From contig JAFREQ010000261.1 of assembly GCA_025331565.1 (NCBI GenBank), positions 1-64,000 on the forward strand: DNA of 64,000 nt, read 5' to 3'. The position numbers and the translations under genes were made by a program. This DNA is from Holacanthus passer (Eukaryota; Chordata; Actinopteri; Pomacanthidae). Shown piece after piece: positions 1 to 10,689 of the stretch; within the stretch, counting starts at the first letter, position 1, and each line of letters opens with the position of its first letter. The notes beneath the pieces were generated by a model. That model was not told the origin of the DNA. It worked only from the letters and a program-made list of their open reading frames with translations, and did not search any database.

Positions 1-1165
1 TTTGGGCCCTCTCCTGTTTACTATGTACATTTTTATGCAGACGACACCCATTTGTATTTTCCGATAAAGTGTGGCACCACAGATGTGTTACGTTGGTTAG
101 TCATGAACTTTATTCTAGCAACTGTTAACAGTCAGCATACATACAGCATGTCTTCGATGCACTAGGCTACTCTGTGCTATTCACTTTGTCTACGCTATAC
201 AGTAAGATGGAGACACCTAGTGGTAAGAAAGCATAACAACAGTAATGCATACAGCATCAACAGGCAAGGGTTAGGGTTAGGGTTAGTGTGAAGATGCTTC
301 TTGTATTTTGTCCTGCCTTGCTGATATCAGAAATTGGATGTCCCAAAACAGCTGAATGACTCCAAATCAGATGTCAATTTGATTACTTCCTGTGACCCCA
401 GTACTGGCAGCATTAATAATCTCTCCTCTAATCTGGGTACCTTGGGTGTTATCTTTGACTCTGAGCTGTCCTTTGATTCTCAGTGGACTAAAGGGGTGCA
501 GTCCTGCTTTGCTCAGCTGAGACAACCAAATAAGATCAGATCATTCCTTTTCTCTGCAGACTTAGAAAAAATAATCAATGCTTTCATTTCCTGCAGACTT
601 GACTACTGCAATGCATTGTATTCTGGGTTCAGCAGGCGCAACATTCAAGGACTGCAGTCAGGACAAAATGCTGCCATTTTTTTTTTAACACATACTAAGA
701 GAAGTGACCTCATAACACCAACCCCTGCCCTAACTGGCTGCCTGTGAGTTTTAGAATTGATTTTAAGATTTTACTACTTGTTTTTAATACCTTGAATGGT
801 CTGGCTCCTGCCTATATCTGTGATTTGGTAACTCCTGATGAGCCAGATCAGTGCCTGAGATCCTCTGACAGGGCCCTACTTGTTAGCAAAGGCACCAGGC
901 CTTTGCTGTCCGGGCCCCTCAGCTGTCGAACTCCCTGCCTGAGGATCTCAGACAAGCAAACTCGATATCCTCTTTTAAATCTCTTCTTAAAACTCACTTT
1001 TATCATATGGTTTTTCTTAGCAGATGTTTCTATGGTTTATTCTTTTTATTTATTTGTTTACATTTTTATGCTCTGTATTTTATTTGCCATTAACTGTTGT
1101 ATGTTTTAATGTAAAGCACTTTATAACTCTGTGTTTGAGTTTGTGTTATTATTACTATCATTATT
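1..1165 (+). mobile_element. L2-type LINE, 3' part of ORF2 and tail (decayed)
   Basis: The start reads FYADDTHLYF near 31-60, the catalytic YADD box of a non-LTR reverse transcriptase. After an unrelated interruption the coding sense resumes at about 315 (IRNWMSQ). It runs through the region after the RT core (LGVIFDSELSFDSQW, SCRLDYCNALYSG) in one frame to 747 and in another frame from 744. The typical L2-type end follows, with a short AT-rich trailer and an ATTATTATT-like tail near 1140-1165. Premature stops and the frame change make it a pseudogene. It lies in the sh3bp5l intron upstream of the exon at 1488. The L2/CR1 assignment rests on the recognised protein pattern. Confidence 0.8.
268..286. 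repeat. Short telomere-like repeat (GGGTTA, about three units)
   Basis: Three consecutive GGGTTA units lie in the stretch (about 80-300) that interrupts the L2 reading sense. The stretch matches neither the LINE nor anything else I recognise in the window. This is the vertebrate telomere unit, but three units can arise by chance or by repair-linked insertion. Confidence 0.7.
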
Positions 1166-1487
1166 ATTACCCAGCACAATGAAATGCCCACTTGGGTGGA
1201 ATCTAGCAACACTGACAACCCAATCTGGCAACATTTTAATAAACATTGGCATATAGTCCTTAAGAAATACACAAACATAAGCTTCAACTTGTCAGTATTG
1301 CTCCTTCGTCATTACAAAAACCCAGCATATTCTAACATATGAACTAAACAAAAGTGTCCAGTAAGAGATGTATGAATGTGTGAATGTGTTTCCACTTAAA
1401 TATCACAGCCATGTTGGGGTATAGGTAGAAAAAAGATTCATGAGATCATGCAGTGTAGCTGCTCTTCATATTTCCTGTGCTGCTCAG

Positions 1488-1661
1488 GTGAATGAGGCTG
1501 AGGAGGAGCGCCTTCGCAGTGAGCGGGAGCACCAGCGAGTCACACAGCTCTGCCAAGATGCCGAGGCTCGAGTCCAGACCCTCCAGAAAGCCCTGAAGAA
1601 GGTCATCCTCAAATCCAAACCTTACTTTGAACTTAAGGCTCAGTTCAATCATATTCTGGAG
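1488..1661 (+). CDS. sh3bp5l: sh3bp5l penultimate coding exon
   Basis: This is a 174-nt exon of 58 codons, phase 0 at both ends, with acceptor CAG at 1485-1487 and donor GTGTGT at 1662. It encodes a charged coiled-coil segment beginning VNEAEEERLRSEREHQR, passing through RVTQLCQDAEARVQ and ending SKPYFELKAQFNHILE. This matches SH3BP5L (SH3-binding-domain protein 5-like), whose paralogue SH3BP5 has a related but different sequence here. SH3BP5 and SH3BP5L are known guanine-nucleotide exchange factors for Rab11 on endosomal membranes, and they bind the GTPase through a long coiled coil. No frameshift or stop is seen. Upstream exons are outside the window. The naming is confident; which teleost duplicate (la or lb) it is cannot be told. 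Confidence 0.93.
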
Positions 1662-2709
1662 GTGTGTACCAGCAGTATATTTTTTTAACAATATAACAAA
1701 AGCATGCCTAGTGTTCACACTGTAAGCCACAAGCTAAAGATTTTACTTTTCTGACCAAAGTGAGCAGGGTTACAGGCTCTGCATGACAATCCTCATGCTG
1801 ATGTACTTAATCTATGGCAAGTTTCAGCAGCAATGTTCATGCAGAGTTACAAAATGCAGGTGTTATATGTGATTTGCCCTACATGCAGACATTTGTAGCC
1901 AAGAGGCATTACGAACCGCTAGTCAAAGCATTCAACCTTAAGTAATTTTCATTAGAATTTTAAAAATATCCCACATGGCGTGCGGGTTTACAGTTGCTTT
2001 GAGTTGAAAATTGTGTGAGGTTATAGATTTGAAGCTGAGTGGACTGAATGGGAAACACAGAGTAGATTTTGGTGAGCTTTAATGTTGTTATGTGCTGATG
2101 TATATATGGTGTTGATATGCATTCTTCTATCTTACAAGCTGTGTAGGCCTGTTATATCATCAGCCTAATTAACGCAATCAGCTTACACAGTTGGTATTTA
2201 TTAGCTGTTGTTTCCTGACCGCTTCTGATGACAGTTTTTGAATGGGGCAACGTCTCTGTCATTTTAGGGAGAGACCTGACTCTTATGTGTGTTGAATATT
2301 GGTGGATCTCCTAAATTTTGGGTAGAGCTATCATTTTTCTTGCTGCCATTCTGCTGGTTAGGTGGAGAGGTAAACTTTAAAAGGTGATGTCAATATTGCT
2401 TTTAGAGCTTGATCTATTTCTCCTAAGTTGCCACAAAATCAACGAATACAGCTTTAAAAATCACTTTGACCTAACTTTTCACTGTGAAAATAATGCCTAA
2501 TTGTGAATCTAGTTGGATGTTAACAATAGGAAGGTAAAGCAAGTGACTAATGACAATGCTTTGACTTGCAAGTTATTTTTATTGAATGATTGCTTAAACC
2601 AAAATCTAATTAAAACTAAAAATGACCAACTTTAAAAGCTACTGCATTACATGTCAAGTGTAAAGAAATTTTAATGTGTCCTTGTAACTTACTGTTAACT
2701 GTTTTTCAG
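1662..2709 (+). other. sh3bp5l intron
   Basis: A roughly 1.05-kb AT-rich intron lies between two phase-0 exons. It has a GTGTGT donor and a pyrimidine-rich acceptor ending TTTTTCAG at 2709. No repeat family or other gene was recognised inside it. Confidence 0.85.
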
Positions 2710-3321
2710 GAACATAAGGCTAAAGTAGTACAGCTGGAGGAGCAGGTGGCTAAAGTAAAAACATGTTACTCTGTGGCCCTGCGGAACCTGGAACAGATCA
2801 GCGAGCAGATCCATGCACAGAGGGGGCGAATCAGGGCCAGCAGGGGGCATCCTGGAGTCTCTGGGGGTCGGAGCTCCCCTGTAGGTGCTGAGGCTGAGGT
2901 CAGAGCTGCTATCGGAATTCATGTCAGTAGCTGCGTAGGAGCCAGTGGGATAAAGAACGACTGGGAGGATGGCGAGAAAACCAGGCTGTGGGTAGAGAGA
3001 CACAGAGAGAGTGGCTGGGGTCAGAGGGAACGGCTAGAGGTGGAGCAGACCAGCTCAGACTGCATGTCAGTCATCAGCTTGCAGACCATTGCCTCTGACC
3101 TGGAAAAGTGTGACTCGGTAGAGCATCTGGGTGACCTGAGTGATGCTGGCAGCATGCTGGGTGAGGAGCGGGACAGCGACAGGAAGACCAGTGAGAGACC
3201 AGTCAGCAGGGTGGTCACCGAGGAGCCTCAGCAGGAGAGGGCCCACGAGGAGAAGGGAGCTGTTAGTAAAAAGAAGCAGGAGAGTTTTGTCAAACAGCAC
3301 CACAGAAGTGTTAGTCTATGA
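2710..3321 (+). CDS. sh3bp5l: sh3bp5l terminal coding exon
   Basis: This exon has 203 codons and a TGA stop, opening in phase 0 (EHKAKVVQLEEQV) directly after a CAG acceptor. The first ~35 residues finish the coiled coil (SVALRNLEQISEQIHAQRG). The rest is the low-complexity, serine- and acid-rich tail characteristic of SH3BP5L. It includes RSSPVGAEAE, ISLQTIASDLEKCDSVEHL and the C-terminal HHRSVSL, all recognisable from the mammalian protein. The middle of the tail (about residues 65-115 of the exon) is less conserved. The exon is intact and under evident constraint at its ends. The tail is thought to be regulatory, since the Rab11 exchange activity resides in the coiled coil. Confidence 0.94.
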   Translation, partial: EHKAKVVQLEEQVAKVKTCYSVALRNLEQISEQIHAQRGRIRASRGHPGVSGGRSSPVGAEAEVRAAIGIHVSSCVGASGIKNDWEDGEKTRLWVERHRESGWGQRERLEVEQTSSDCMSVISLQTIASDLEKCDSVEHLGDLSDAGSMLGEERDSDRKTSERPVSRVVTEEPQQERAHEEKGAVSKKKQESFVKQHHRSVSL

Positions 3322-4910
3322 TAGTCAGCAGGAGGAAGCTGATGAGTGATGACAAGTTAGGACTATGGCAAGGATCGGAAATTAGAGGGCATAGAGAAAG
3401 TACCCTGACTGAGAGGTGGAAGACAAGCTGGCCGGAATGTGAAATGGAGAGGCTGACAGTGATTGACACAGTGCCACACTAACAATGCAGTTAGGAATAG
3501 CAGGGAGGGCTAGTAGGTACATCGGCTGCACACTAATGAATCACTACGTGACAACAATAAACAGACAGCAGTCCCACAGAGAGCACTGACCTCCCCTTAC
3601 ACTTGTACTTTGCATTGTGTGATTCAGTCTGTTGGTCCACTCGCTGAAATGTCAGCAAAAGTGCATGAAACAAACATGCTGAGGAAATCTGTATAAACAG
3701 ACAATTTAGATATTAAATTAAATTCCTGTGTCTGTGTCCCTGCAGACCATTTTAAAAAGTCACTCACTGTGTTTATATCAATCAATCACCTTTGTCAACT
3801 CTGTATCAACGGTTTTTGCTTTAGGATGGACAAATGTGCTTAATTTCTAGTTTGTTTAGTTTTTGTAGCTTTGGTTATCATTTCTGTTAGTTATGATAAT
3901 ATTGGATTCACTAAAGGGGGTTTCTAATCAGTTGTTTGCAGTGTATCTCATCCATGGAGAAATCATTTAAGCACATACATTGGTACTGATGAAAAAAATA
4001 AGATGAGGTAAAAAAAAATGTTTACAAATGAAAACCAAGTAAAAATATAAGGGATACTATATTTGAAGTATCTTGATAAAACCTACAAATAGGATAAAAA
4101 GTTTGAAAAGTACAGGCCTTATCTTCTATCACTATACACATTTTTTATTTAAAATAATGTGGCAAGATACTACTTTTCTATTGCCTTTAAACGTAGCCAT
4201 ATGGCCTCAACTGTATTTAGTAATATGTAAATATTTACTGATAAGATCATCAACTAAGTGCAGTTTTCTAGGAGGTATTGTGGTCCAAAGATATTTACCA
4301 TCAGCAGTAGTTGTCACAAAATTAACTTTACTGACTGGTTTTCATTGGGCCTTAAAATATGCAGAGCTTATATGGTGGTCTATATATGTATATGATTGTT
4401 TCAGAGCAAAAGTGCTTAAATAGTTCACTTAGCTGAAGATGTAACTCTTAAACTCTGCACGAGTCAGGCTTACTGCAAGATTTTTGCATGAAAACTCTCT
4501 TACACGGGAACCCCTAGTTTCATGACGACGTGTTACATTGGTATGGATTGATGCTGGATCAGTGGTAGTATGTGCAAAACAGCTGGTAATGAGACTGAAA
4601 AAGTTGGACGTAAAAATAATAAAATAACGAGCAGTGTGGGTTGTCCCTCTACCATCCATCTCAGCTACTGATTTCATATTTTAACAGAAATTTATGTGTC
4701 AAATGTTAGTTCAACACTGAAATCCATCAGGAACCAGACAAACTAATATTTAGAAGATGACAACAACACAAGGAGGAACACTAACTGAGAATAAGGAAAT
4801 TTCTGTCCTATGCCTTTAAATAGGTATTGCCTTTGTGACTTCAAGTGACTTCAGCCAGTGCCATTACATTGAACATGGAGGTGCATTCTTCACATTGGGA
4901 ACATACAGTA
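3322..4910 (+). other. sh3bp5l 3' UTR and downstream DNA, no second gene seen
   Basis: The 3' UTR starts after the stop at 3321. A canonical AATAAA at 3556-3561 is a candidate polyadenylation signal, but transcripts could run further. The remainder is AT-rich with only short chance reading frames, and I recognise no transposon or RNA gene in it. Confidence 0.5.
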
Positions 4911-5203
4911 CAGTGGCATGCAAAAGTTTGGGTACCCTTGGTAAAAATGTGTGTTTCCAAGCTGTGGTACTTACCAAAGGAGGTGTTACTTAATACTGAC
5001 AATGATCGGTTCTCAGATTTTTGTTTCTTTTTTGTCATTTTGAACCTGTTGAAATGAAAATTAAAAAAGTAATCTTGGTGAAAAAATTAAAGAAATGCAT
5101 CTTCTTTAACTCTATGCCTTTTGGAGATCAGTTCATCTTTTACTCACCTGTTCACAGTAACAGAAATTTTTAAAAGGGGTACCCAAACTTTTGCATGCCA
5201 CTG
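4911..5203. mobile_element. Tc1/mariner-type MITE (TIR CAGTGGCATGCAAAAG)
   Basis: A 293-bp non-coding element with long terminal inverted repeats. It begins CAGTGGCATGCAAAAGTTTG and ends with the reverse complement (CTTTTGCATGCCACTG). The left flank is TA, as expected of Tc1/mariner, while the right flank now reads CA. The same termini bracket 51264-56214, so this is a family represented twice in the window. It has no transposase. Confidence 0.85.
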
Positions 5204-5377
5204 CACATCTGTCACTGTAACCTACATCCTTGTTCAGCCAATGCAACTTGCTCAGGGGTGATCACATGATCTGAATAGAGCACGACCTGCCAGACCAGTC
5301 TATCAGCTCATGTAAACTTATTGCAGATATATCAAACAAAACTAATTTAAGGGATTGTTCATGAAAATGCAAATGCA

Positions 5378-5419
5378 AATTTCCCCACTGTGGAACGAAT
5401 AAAGGTTTATCTTATCTTA
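5378..5419 (+). repeat. LINE 3'-tail remnant (TTTCCCCACTGTGG...TTATCTTATC)
   Basis: It contains the AATTTCCCCACTGTGGRAYGAATAAAGG...(TTATC)n signature that also ends the Rex1-like LINEs at 29807 and, inverted, at 31100 and 56368. It may be a 5'-truncated LINE or a SINE end. Confidence 0.75.
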
Positions 5420-6111
5420 AAATGTTTGTGTTTATGAAAGAAATAACTGTCAGCCAACATTATTAGATTGTCAAAACTTTAAAAAACATGTTTCCTCTAG
5501 TTTACCGCCATTAAACTGGAGGCCTAGGTCTCTGCTATTGCACAGATAGCCATATCCCAACATATGCCAAGGGAAATAGCCACATTTTTGATAAGTTGGC
5601 AATTTATTTTATTTTATTTAAAGTGCCTGTGAGTCCTGATTGGGTTCGCTTAGTCAAAACTTATCTTGCTATTAATAAATCTAAGAGGTGGATGTCACAT
5701 ATTTACAACTACATTGAAATATAATGTATAATTATTTAAAGGAGATTAACTGAAACCAGCATTAGTCAGCAGAGAATCTACTTTAACTGGAGACAGGCTA
5801 ATAGTCTGTAATTATTTGTTTATGTTTTTAGATTCTGTTATGTTATATATCATTTATGCTTACTGTAGATTGATGACTTCAAAGACAATGTTTGACACTG
5901 AAGATGTATGAGTATTCATTGTCTTAAGGTTAGTTACATGTAGGAAAATTTTAAGAGTTCAGTCTTCCTGCCAGAAGATTGATGTCTGAAATATTTCCAG
6001 TATGAAATCCCCCCCAAAAGTTGAAAAGTTGTTTTTACATTTATGTTTGTACAGTATTTGAATTACACAAGAGATGTGTGTTAATCTTTTGTATTTTTTA
6101 AATTTGGATAG

Positions 6112-6235
6112 AGCCAGGTTAGCTGTTTCCAGTCTTTATGCTAAGCTATGCTAACCACACCCTGACTCCAACTTTCTCCATCTGAACACCTCATCAGTAC
6201 AGAGCTAGATGATACTGACTGGTATTTGATACCTG
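6112..6235. repeat. Fragment of a common teleost repeat (CTTTATGCTAAGCTA core)
   Basis: The segment TTTCCAGTCTTTATGCTAAG followed by TATGCTAACC is a pattern I recognise as recurrent in fish genomes. Its family is not certain and no termini are visible. Confidence 0.35.
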
Positions 6236-6801
6236 ACTTTCAATAAAAGTTCAGTTCAGCCTGATATATTGAGAAAATGATATATCAGCATTATCCTAAT
6301 TTAAATAATGTGAAATTTAATAAAAAATGAATTTGTTATAGGAACACCATAGTGTTATAATACTTGTGTGTGTTTTAAAGTTGTCATTTGCTTCACACAT
6401 TTACATTACTTACTACATGTAGAGGCAGTGAAAGGTGAAACTGAAGGACTTGAGCTTGAGGACTTGTACCTTGTTTTGCAAAGCTGTGCTGTGGTTTCAT
6501 TTAAAAAGTGGGTTTGCACAACTGCTGCATGTCCACACTGGATTACTTTGTTATAGTGTATTTAATGGCTTTATTCTAACTTCTGTTTACCACTTTGCTG
6601 AAGAAAATGTATTAACAGGTTGTTTAGAATTAATGTAAAGTGTACAGACTATTGAGATGTATAATCCTGCTGAACCTCAGATATGTACCTTATTTAACAT
6701 GCAGATTTTTTAAAAATGTTTTATGGAACTTCATTATTAAAATGTTACAGTATTTAACTTGCTTTGCTGTGTTGAAATGGGGGGATAATGAGTTAACATC
6801 T

Positions 6802-6856
6802 GCAAATTTCTCCGTTGTGGGACTAATAAAGGAATATCTTAATAAAGGAATATCTT
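6802..6856 (+). repeat. LINE 3'-tail remnant with duplicated end
   Basis: The tail AAATTTCTCC...GGGACTAATAAAGG matches the Rex1-like 3' end. The terminal unit TAATAAAGGAATATCTTA is present twice in tandem. Confidence 0.65.
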
Positions 6857-7094
6857 ATCACTTTCACAATTGTGAAAGCAGAAATTAAATCTTAACTCAA
6901 GGTCCACTTACAATACTTTTGCGGTGCTATTTACAGTGTATATATGTGTGTGTACAGTTTAAATAATTTTTAAAGTTAAGTATCATGGTAACCACCCTTA
7001 AATCACACAGATCTTTTTTCCACTGACAAAAACGTTTTATGCGCAATAAAGATTAATAAGTAATTCTCACCAGCTCTCGAATCCACAATAAATA

Positions 7095-8727
7095 CAGTCC
7101 CCTCCAGAGGTATTGGAACAGCAAGGACAATTCCTTTGTTTTCATTGTTCACTGAAGACATTTGGGTTTAAGATCAAAAGATGAAAATGAGTTCAGAATT
7201 TCAGCTTTTATTTCCTGGTATTTGCATTTAGATATGTTAAACAGTTAGGACATACCACCTTTTGTATCAAACCACCCCATTTTTAGGTGACCAAAAGTAA
7301 AGGAACAGATAGGCTTAAAGTAAATAACATTTAATATTTGGTTGCATAGCCCTTGCTTGCAATAACTGCATCAAGCCTGTGACCCACTGACATTACCAAA
7401 CTGTAGCATTCTCCATTTGTGATGCCTTTCCAGGCTTTTACTGCAGCCTCTTTCAGTTCTTGTTTGTTTTGGGGGGTTGCTCCCTTCAGTCTCCTCTTCA
7501 GGAGGTGAAATGCATGCTCTATTGGGTTAAGGTCCAGTGGTTGACTTGGCCAGTCTAAAACCTTACACTTTTCCCCGCTGATGAAGTCCTTTGTTTTGTT
7601 GGCAGTGTGCTTTGGATCATTGTCATGCTACATGATAAACCTCCCCCTGATTAGTTTGGATTGGTTAGTAGTTTGGCATTTCTCTGTCAGACAAAATGTT
7701 TCTGTAGACTTCTGAATTCATTCTGCTGCTACCATCATGAGTTACATCATCAATAAATATTAATGAACATGTTCCAGAAGCAGCCATGCAAGCCCAAACC
7801 ATGACACTACCTCCACCATGCTTCACAGATGAGCTTGTATGCTTTGGATCATAAGCAGATCCTTTCTTTCTCCATATTTTGGCCTTTCCATCACTTTGGT
7901 AGAGATTAATCTTGGTCTCATCAGTCCATAAGACTTTGTTCCACAATCTTTGTGACTCATCTCTGTACTTCTTTGCAAATTCCAATCTGGCCTTCCCATT
8001 CATACTGCTGATGAGTGGTTTGCACCTTGTGGTATGGTCTCTATATTTCCGCTCTTGAAGTCTTCTTCGAATGGTTGATTGTGATACCTTCACGTCTGCA
8101 CTGTGGAGGTTGTTGGTGATGTCACTGACTGTTGTTTTTGGTTTTTTCTTCACAGTTCTCACAATGTTTCTTTCATCAACTGCTGTTGTTTTCCTTGGCT
8201 GACCTGTTCGATGTCTGTTGCTCAGTACATCAGTAGTTTCTTCCTTTTTCATTTGCAGGACATTGCAAATTGTTGTTGGCTATGCCCAATGTTTGTCCAG
8301 TGGCCAATGGTCCAATGACGATTTTCCTTCTTTTCTCAGCTTCAAAATGGCTTGCTTTCCTCCCATAGACAGTTCTCTTGTCTTATGTCTTGGTTTATGC
8401 AGTCTTTACAGGTGAAACCCAAGGCTAAAACAAAGAGTAGTCATTCAGAGCTATTTAATGTTTGCACAATCAATCTAAAAGGCAACGTCTGGGCAACAAG
8501 AAACAGCTGTCAGTCACATGTTCCAATAGTTTTGCTCACTTGAAAAATGGGTGGGTTCAAACAAAAGGTGGTACGTCCTAAGTTCTTTAACACATACCAG
8601 AAAATAAAAGCTGACATTCTGAACTCTGGTCTCGTATTCATCTTTCAATCTTAAACTCAAATATCTTCAGTGAACAACAAAAACAAAGGAATTGGCCTTG
8701 CCGTTCCAATACTTTTGGAGGGGACTG
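7095..8727 (-). mobile_element. Tc1-like DNA transposon, complete termini
   Basis: A 1,633-bp element with inverted termini (CAGTCCCCTCCAGAGGTATT at the left, AATACTTTTGGAGGGGACTG at the right) and an intact TA duplication on both sides (7093-7094 and 8728-8729). One transposase pseudogene on the minus strand fills most of it. The arrangement and length are normal for Tc1-like elements. Confidence 0.95.
7331..8415 (-). pseudogene. Tc1-like transposase (inactive)
   Basis: Read on the minus strand, the protein has an N-terminal paired-type helix-turn-helix region (RKTTAVDERNIVR; VSQSTIRRRLQERKYR). The DDE catalytic core follows. The first D is in WTDETKI, the second in DNDPKHTANKT and the third position in DLNPIEH, which gives DDE. 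Two defects inactivate it: a stop at the N-terminus upstream of 8252, and a frameshift near 7665-7690 just before the second catalytic block. The original stop is at 7331-7333. The residues show a once functional cut-and-paste transposase. Confidence 0.92.
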
Positions 8728-9589
8728 TAGTTGCCCACACTGAGGACCTTTCCTTTATTCATCACTCTTTAATTTTCTTATTGTCACTGTTCTCTTTATA
8801 TCCATCTGGAGGCAGCAAGTATCATTTCCATCTGGAGTTTCTCACTGGAGTGATGTCCACTGTGAAGCCAAAATTACACACGGCAGATGGTTAAGTTTTG
8901 TGCAGCCACAAAATAGCCACAGAAACCTTTGTGTTATGTGCATACAAAACTGGTCGTTTTGATTAATTATTTTGCAGTTTGTACTGCAAATCAACAGGTA
9001 TATTGATTGACGGATGCTGGATGGAATGGAAACAGTTCTCAAAGTGAGAGAAAAGACAGCACACACACCACTTGCTTTGTCTCTTTTGGGGGGAATCAAA
9101 TCCCCCAAAGGGCCAATTCCAAAGAAAGTCAGTTTGTGCACTTATCATAACTGAATTGGTTTATCAAAACTGGTTGACGTCTTGGTCACAGGGATCTTTG
9201 TCAAGACATATGTGACAGGACTCTGTGCCTAAATGCAGCCCATAGAGCTGTGTTGGACATGTGTCTTTGATCACATACAGCTGCTATTTCATTCAAGTTT
9301 CAACATTCTCAAACTGTTTGAGATTTGAGGGTTTGAAGAAATACATAAGATTCTGCACTATTTGTAGGTGAGCAATCAGATTTAAGCAAATGTCAAGCAA
9401 AGGTCAGACTTCCTTGAAATCTATCCCTTCCGTTGAAGTGCAGACAACACAAACATGGATTTGATCTACTTACAAGAGACTCATTTAAGTAATTCAACTT
9501 GCAGCCAGTGTTCACCTGTTATAAATATGGTTGTCACGTTTCCAGCAGATCATTGCTTACTAAACAGCATTGCAATAGTGGGAAACATG
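8728..9589. other. No recognisable gene or repeat
   Basis: AT-rich sequence with only chance reading frames. The upstream flank of the next Tc1 remnant may begin somewhere in 9300-9590, but no terminal repeat could be identified. Confidence 0.5.
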
Positions 9590-10350
9590 ACATCAGAACA
9601 AAGTGAACGTTTCAGTAGTCAAATTGTTACTCTAAGCAGAAGGGTTTTCTTAGTTTCAGATCATCTCTAGACTAAAGGTTTCTAAGAGGGCAGTCCATGG
9701 AACAATAAAATTCCTTGCAGAAACAGGATCAGTTGTATCCAAAGTACGATCAGGCAGACCAAAAGTGACCACACCATGAAAATATCAATACATCAAGCTT
9801 AGTTCCCTGAGAGATACAAAAAATGTTGTCACAGATACAGAGTTTTCTAATTAAAGAATGCAAAACTCCAATCAATGAAAGTACTGTCAAAAGAAGGCTG
9901 TCTTGTAGTGGACTCAGGAAATGAGTATCAGTTTGTAAACCTCTTCTCAGGAGGGGAAACAATTGTATCAAACCAACAATGAAACATGGTGGTAGGAATA
10001 TTCAAGAGTGGGGGTGGTTTGCCTCTTCAGGAGTTAGACACCTGTGCTGAATTGACTACAGCCTGACCAAGGAGAAGTACCACTCCATTATTCAGAGACA
10101 TGCTATACCCTCTGGTTTGCACCTTTGCGGAGAAGGATTCATACTGCAGCAGAATAATGACCTCAAACACACCTCAAAGCTTTGCAAGAACTACTTGAAG
10201 ACCAAGGAGTCCTGACTCTCATCGACTTTCCTCTACAGTCACCTGACCTGACCCATTGAACATTTATGGGAGCATTGAGAAAGCCAAGCAAGTTGAGTGT
10301 CTTGAACAAGCGTCTGATGAGTAGATTAAATTCATCTTAGAATCATCCAA
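9590..10350 (+). pseudogene. Decayed Tc1-like transposase, second family
   Basis: Fragments of a Tc1 transposase appear in changing + frames. A helix-turn-helix linker occurs near 9690-9765 (FLAETGSVVSKVRSGRPKVT). The region equivalent to QDNDPKHTSKLCKNYL lies near 10150-10200, and LIDFPLQSPDL near 10220-10250. Many stops and an internal loss of the central part make it a fossil. The termini were not found. Confidence 0.75.
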
Positions 10351-10689
10351 ATATTTGCTTAAATTTGATGTGATTGATGTGGTAAGATTTGATTTGATAG
10401 TTCTTCATTTTACACGTCATAACTTCTTCAGTTCTCAAACAAGGGACATAATCAAAGACAAGATTTTGATGTGATGGTCCACAAAAGTGGATAGTGGGAC
10501 TGTTACCAAGTTGATACTGGTCTACAACGGGGGTGTTCCACGGATTTGCAGATCTTTGGTAGGGTGTACTATACATAATGGAGGGTGATTTAACATACAA
10601 TAAATCAAATTCTTTCTTAGATATGACACCTTCATTTACAGCCTTTCCCAAAAATTTCATTTTGGTACATGATGTTAAGTACATGTAGG

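Larger units (their letters stand above)
5204..7094. other. AT-rich DNA with small repeat remnants only
   Basis: No gene is supported here. The stretch holds two CR1/Rex1-like LINE tail remnants and a degraded fish repeat (listed separately). Short reading frames between 6368 and 6888 have no recognisable content. Confidence 0.6.

Noticed and set aside
2695..3303. Minus-strand frames opposite the sh3bp5l exon
   Set aside because: They are antisense to a conserved exon and have no recognisable content.
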